The notes below the pieces were generated by a model. That model was not told where the DNA came from and did not search any database. It was given only the letters and a program-made list of their open reading frames with translations. Source: Pseudomonadota bacterium (GTDB taxonomy: Bacteria > Pseudomonadota > Alphaproteobacteria > Rhizobiales > Beijerinckiaceae). From it: 5,972 nucleotides of DNA. Location of the stretch: positions 1 through 5,972 of the forward strand of contig JAGWRL010000301.1 of NCBI GenBank assembly GCA_028876585.1, written 5' to 3'. The translations under genes and the position numbers were made by a program. This document shows positions 4,760 through 5,972 of the stretch, one piece after another (position 1 is the first letter of the stretch; each line of letters begins with the position of its first letter).

Positions 4760-5972
4760 ATGAACAGGAATGTGGACCCCGCCCGGATGCGCGAGGTCCA
4801 GCCGGCGCGCCCGCTCGAAACCCCCGAAGCCAACCCGCCGCGCAGGCGGCGCGGGCGGCGGCTGATCGGCGTGATCGTGCTGGCGGCACTCGCGATTGTC
4901 GCATTCGAGCGGCTGGAGAAGCTCGCGCCGGGCACGGTCGAAAGCAAAAAGGCCGAGCCGGCCGGGCCGCCGCCGCAGACCATCCGCGCCGCGACCGCCG
5001 AGCGCGGACAGATGCCGATCACGCTCGACGCGCTCGGCACGGTGACGCCGCTGGCGACGGTGACGATCCGCACCCAGATTTCGGGCAAGCTGATGAGCGT
5101 CGGCTTCACCGAGGGGCAGCTCGTCAAGGCCGGCGACTTCCTGGCGCAGATCGATTCGCGCCCGTTTGAGGCCGCGCTCGCCCAGGCGCAGGGGCAACTG
5201 GCCAAGGACGCCTCGCTGCTGCAACAGGCGCAAGCCAATCTGGCGCGCTATCAGACCCTCAACCGGCAGGATTCGATCGCCAAGCAGCAGGTGGACGATC
5301 AGGCCTTCCTGGTCGCGCAGGACAAGGCCGCCATCGCCACCGACACCGCCCAGATCGACACCGCCAAGCTCAACATCGCCTATACCCGCATCACCTCGCC
5401 GATCACCGGCCGGGTCGGCCTGCGGCTGGTCGATCCCGGCAATTACGTGCAGCCCTCCGACGCCAACGGCCTCGTCGTCGTCACCCAGCTCGACCCGATC
5501 TCGGTGGTGTTCACCACCGCCGAGGACAATCTGCCGCGCATCAGCGCGCGCCTGGCGGCGGGGGCCAAACTGCCGGCGACCGCGTTCGACCGGGCCAATG
5601 TCAAAGCGCTGGAAGTGGGCGAACTGACCACCTTCGACAACCAGATCGACACCTCCACCGGCACGTTCAAGCTGCGCGCCACCTTCGCCAATCCCGACAA
5701 TGCGCTGTTTCCCAACCAGTTCGTCAACGTGCGTTTGCTGGTCGACACGCTCAACGACGTCGTGCTCGTGCCCAACGCGGCGGTGCAACTCGGACAGAAC
5801 GGGCCGTTCGTCTATGTCGTGAAGGACGGCAAGACGGTGGAGGCGCGCCAGATCAAGACCGGCGCGGCCGACGCGGCGCATACGGTGGTCGCCAGCGGCC
5901 TCGAAGCCGGCGAGAGCGTGGTGATCGACGGCGTCGATCGGCTCAAGGACGGCGCGGCGGTGCGGCTCGCCG
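4760..5972 (+). CDS. RND efflux periplasmic adaptor (MdtA/AcrA-like), 3' end cut
   Basis: The frame is open from the ATG at 4760 to the window edge: 404 codons, probably only a few short of the full protein since MdtA-like adaptors run to about 400-430 residues. Adaptors join an inner-membrane RND pump to an outer-membrane channel. The N-terminus has a basic cluster (RRRRGRR, 28-34) and one membrane anchor (about 35-49), with no lipobox cysteine. The first half of the lipoyl domain is about 98-132, with IRTQISGKLMSVGFTEGQ (103-120). The alpha hairpin spans about 135-205 and includes LNRQDSIAKQQVDDQ (167-181). The second lipoyl half has YTRITSPITGRVGLRLVDPG (208-227). The beta-barrel is about 245-330, with LFPNQFVNVRL (316-326), and the membrane-proximal domain starts at LNDVVLVPNAAVQ (331-343). 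GAGG (4748-4751) lies 8 bases upstream of the start. The RND permease gene probably follows outside the window; the substrates cannot be told. Confidence 0.93.
   Translation, partial: MNRNVDPARMREVQPARPLETPEANPPRRRRGRRLIGVIVLAALAIVAFERLEKLAPGTVESKKAEPAGPPPQTIRAATAERGQMPITLDALGTVTPLATVTIRTQISGKLMSVGFTEGQLVKAGDFLAQIDSRPFEAALAQAQGQLAKDASLLQQAQANLARYQTLNRQDSIAKQQVDDQAFLVAQDKAAIATDTAQIDTAKLNIAYTRITSPITGRVGLRLVDPGNYVQPSDANGLVVVTQLDPISVVFTTAEDNLPRISARLAAGAKLPATAFDRANVKALEVGELTTFDNQIDTSTGTFKLRATFANPDNALFPNQFVNVRLLVDTLNDVVLVPNAAVQLGQNGPFVYVVKDGKTVEARQIKTGAADAAHTVVASGLEAGESVVIDGVDRLKDGAAVRLA

Noticed and set aside
4365..4763. A 132-codon + strand open frame running through the tRNA gene.
   Set aside because: It crosses the tRNA in antisense and ends just after the adaptor start. 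Part of its product is simply the translated tRNA complement, a common annotation artefact.
4685..5881. A 398-codon open frame on the - strand opposite the efflux adaptor.
   Set aside because: It is antisense to a clear MdtA-like adaptor, and its product is a low-complexity string rich in Arg, Gly, Asp and His. This is typical of the reverse frame of G+C-rich coding DNA.

Overview
This window is ordinary chromosomal DNA from a high-GC bacterium (about two-thirds G+C by eye), most likely an alphaproteobacterium and perhaps a Hyphomicrobiales member. The lineage call is an inference. It rests on the SPOR-domain gene coupled to nagZ, a familiar alphaproteobacterial order, on strong G/C bias at third codon positions, and on the overall gene content. 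No mobile element, CRISPR array, integrase, plasmid or phage gene is visible.

Left block (1-1365, + strand): the C-terminal end of a SPOR-domain cell-envelope protein, whose stop codon overlaps the start of nagZ. NagZ is a cytoplasmic GH3 beta-N-acetylglucosaminidase of peptidoglycan recycling. A two-part hairpin followed by TTTT closes this unit. The scpA/scpB genes that often follow nagZ in alphaproteobacteria are absent here.

Central block (1465-4346): a compact redox module. doxX, a pirin gene and wrbA run on the - strand in that transcription order. A LysR-type regulator is divergent from doxX across a 112-bp intergenic region. That region holds a perfect 7-bp inverted repeat and overlapping candidate promoter elements for both directions. 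WrbA is a flavin quinone reductase, pirin of the YhhW type can oxidise flavonols, and DoxX is a small membrane protein. With the LysR regulator, the set resembles in composition the E. coli YhaJ/YqjF/YhaK group, which responds to aromatic or quinone-like compounds. The module is best read as an aromatic or quinone stress response; this is inference from family knowledge. A perfect 9-bp G+C hairpin sits between doxX and the pirin gene.

Right block (4347-5972): a tRNA-Gly(GCC) gene on the - strand with an encoded CCA end, then the start of a probable RND efflux operon on the + strand. Its first gene, a periplasmic adaptor (membrane fusion protein), is almost complete and runs off the right edge. 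A 16-bp dyad lies upstream of it and could be a repressor operator.

No clearly undescribed system was found. The points most worth a second look are the inverted repeats in the two control regions and the hairpin inside the doxX-pirin-wrbA operon.
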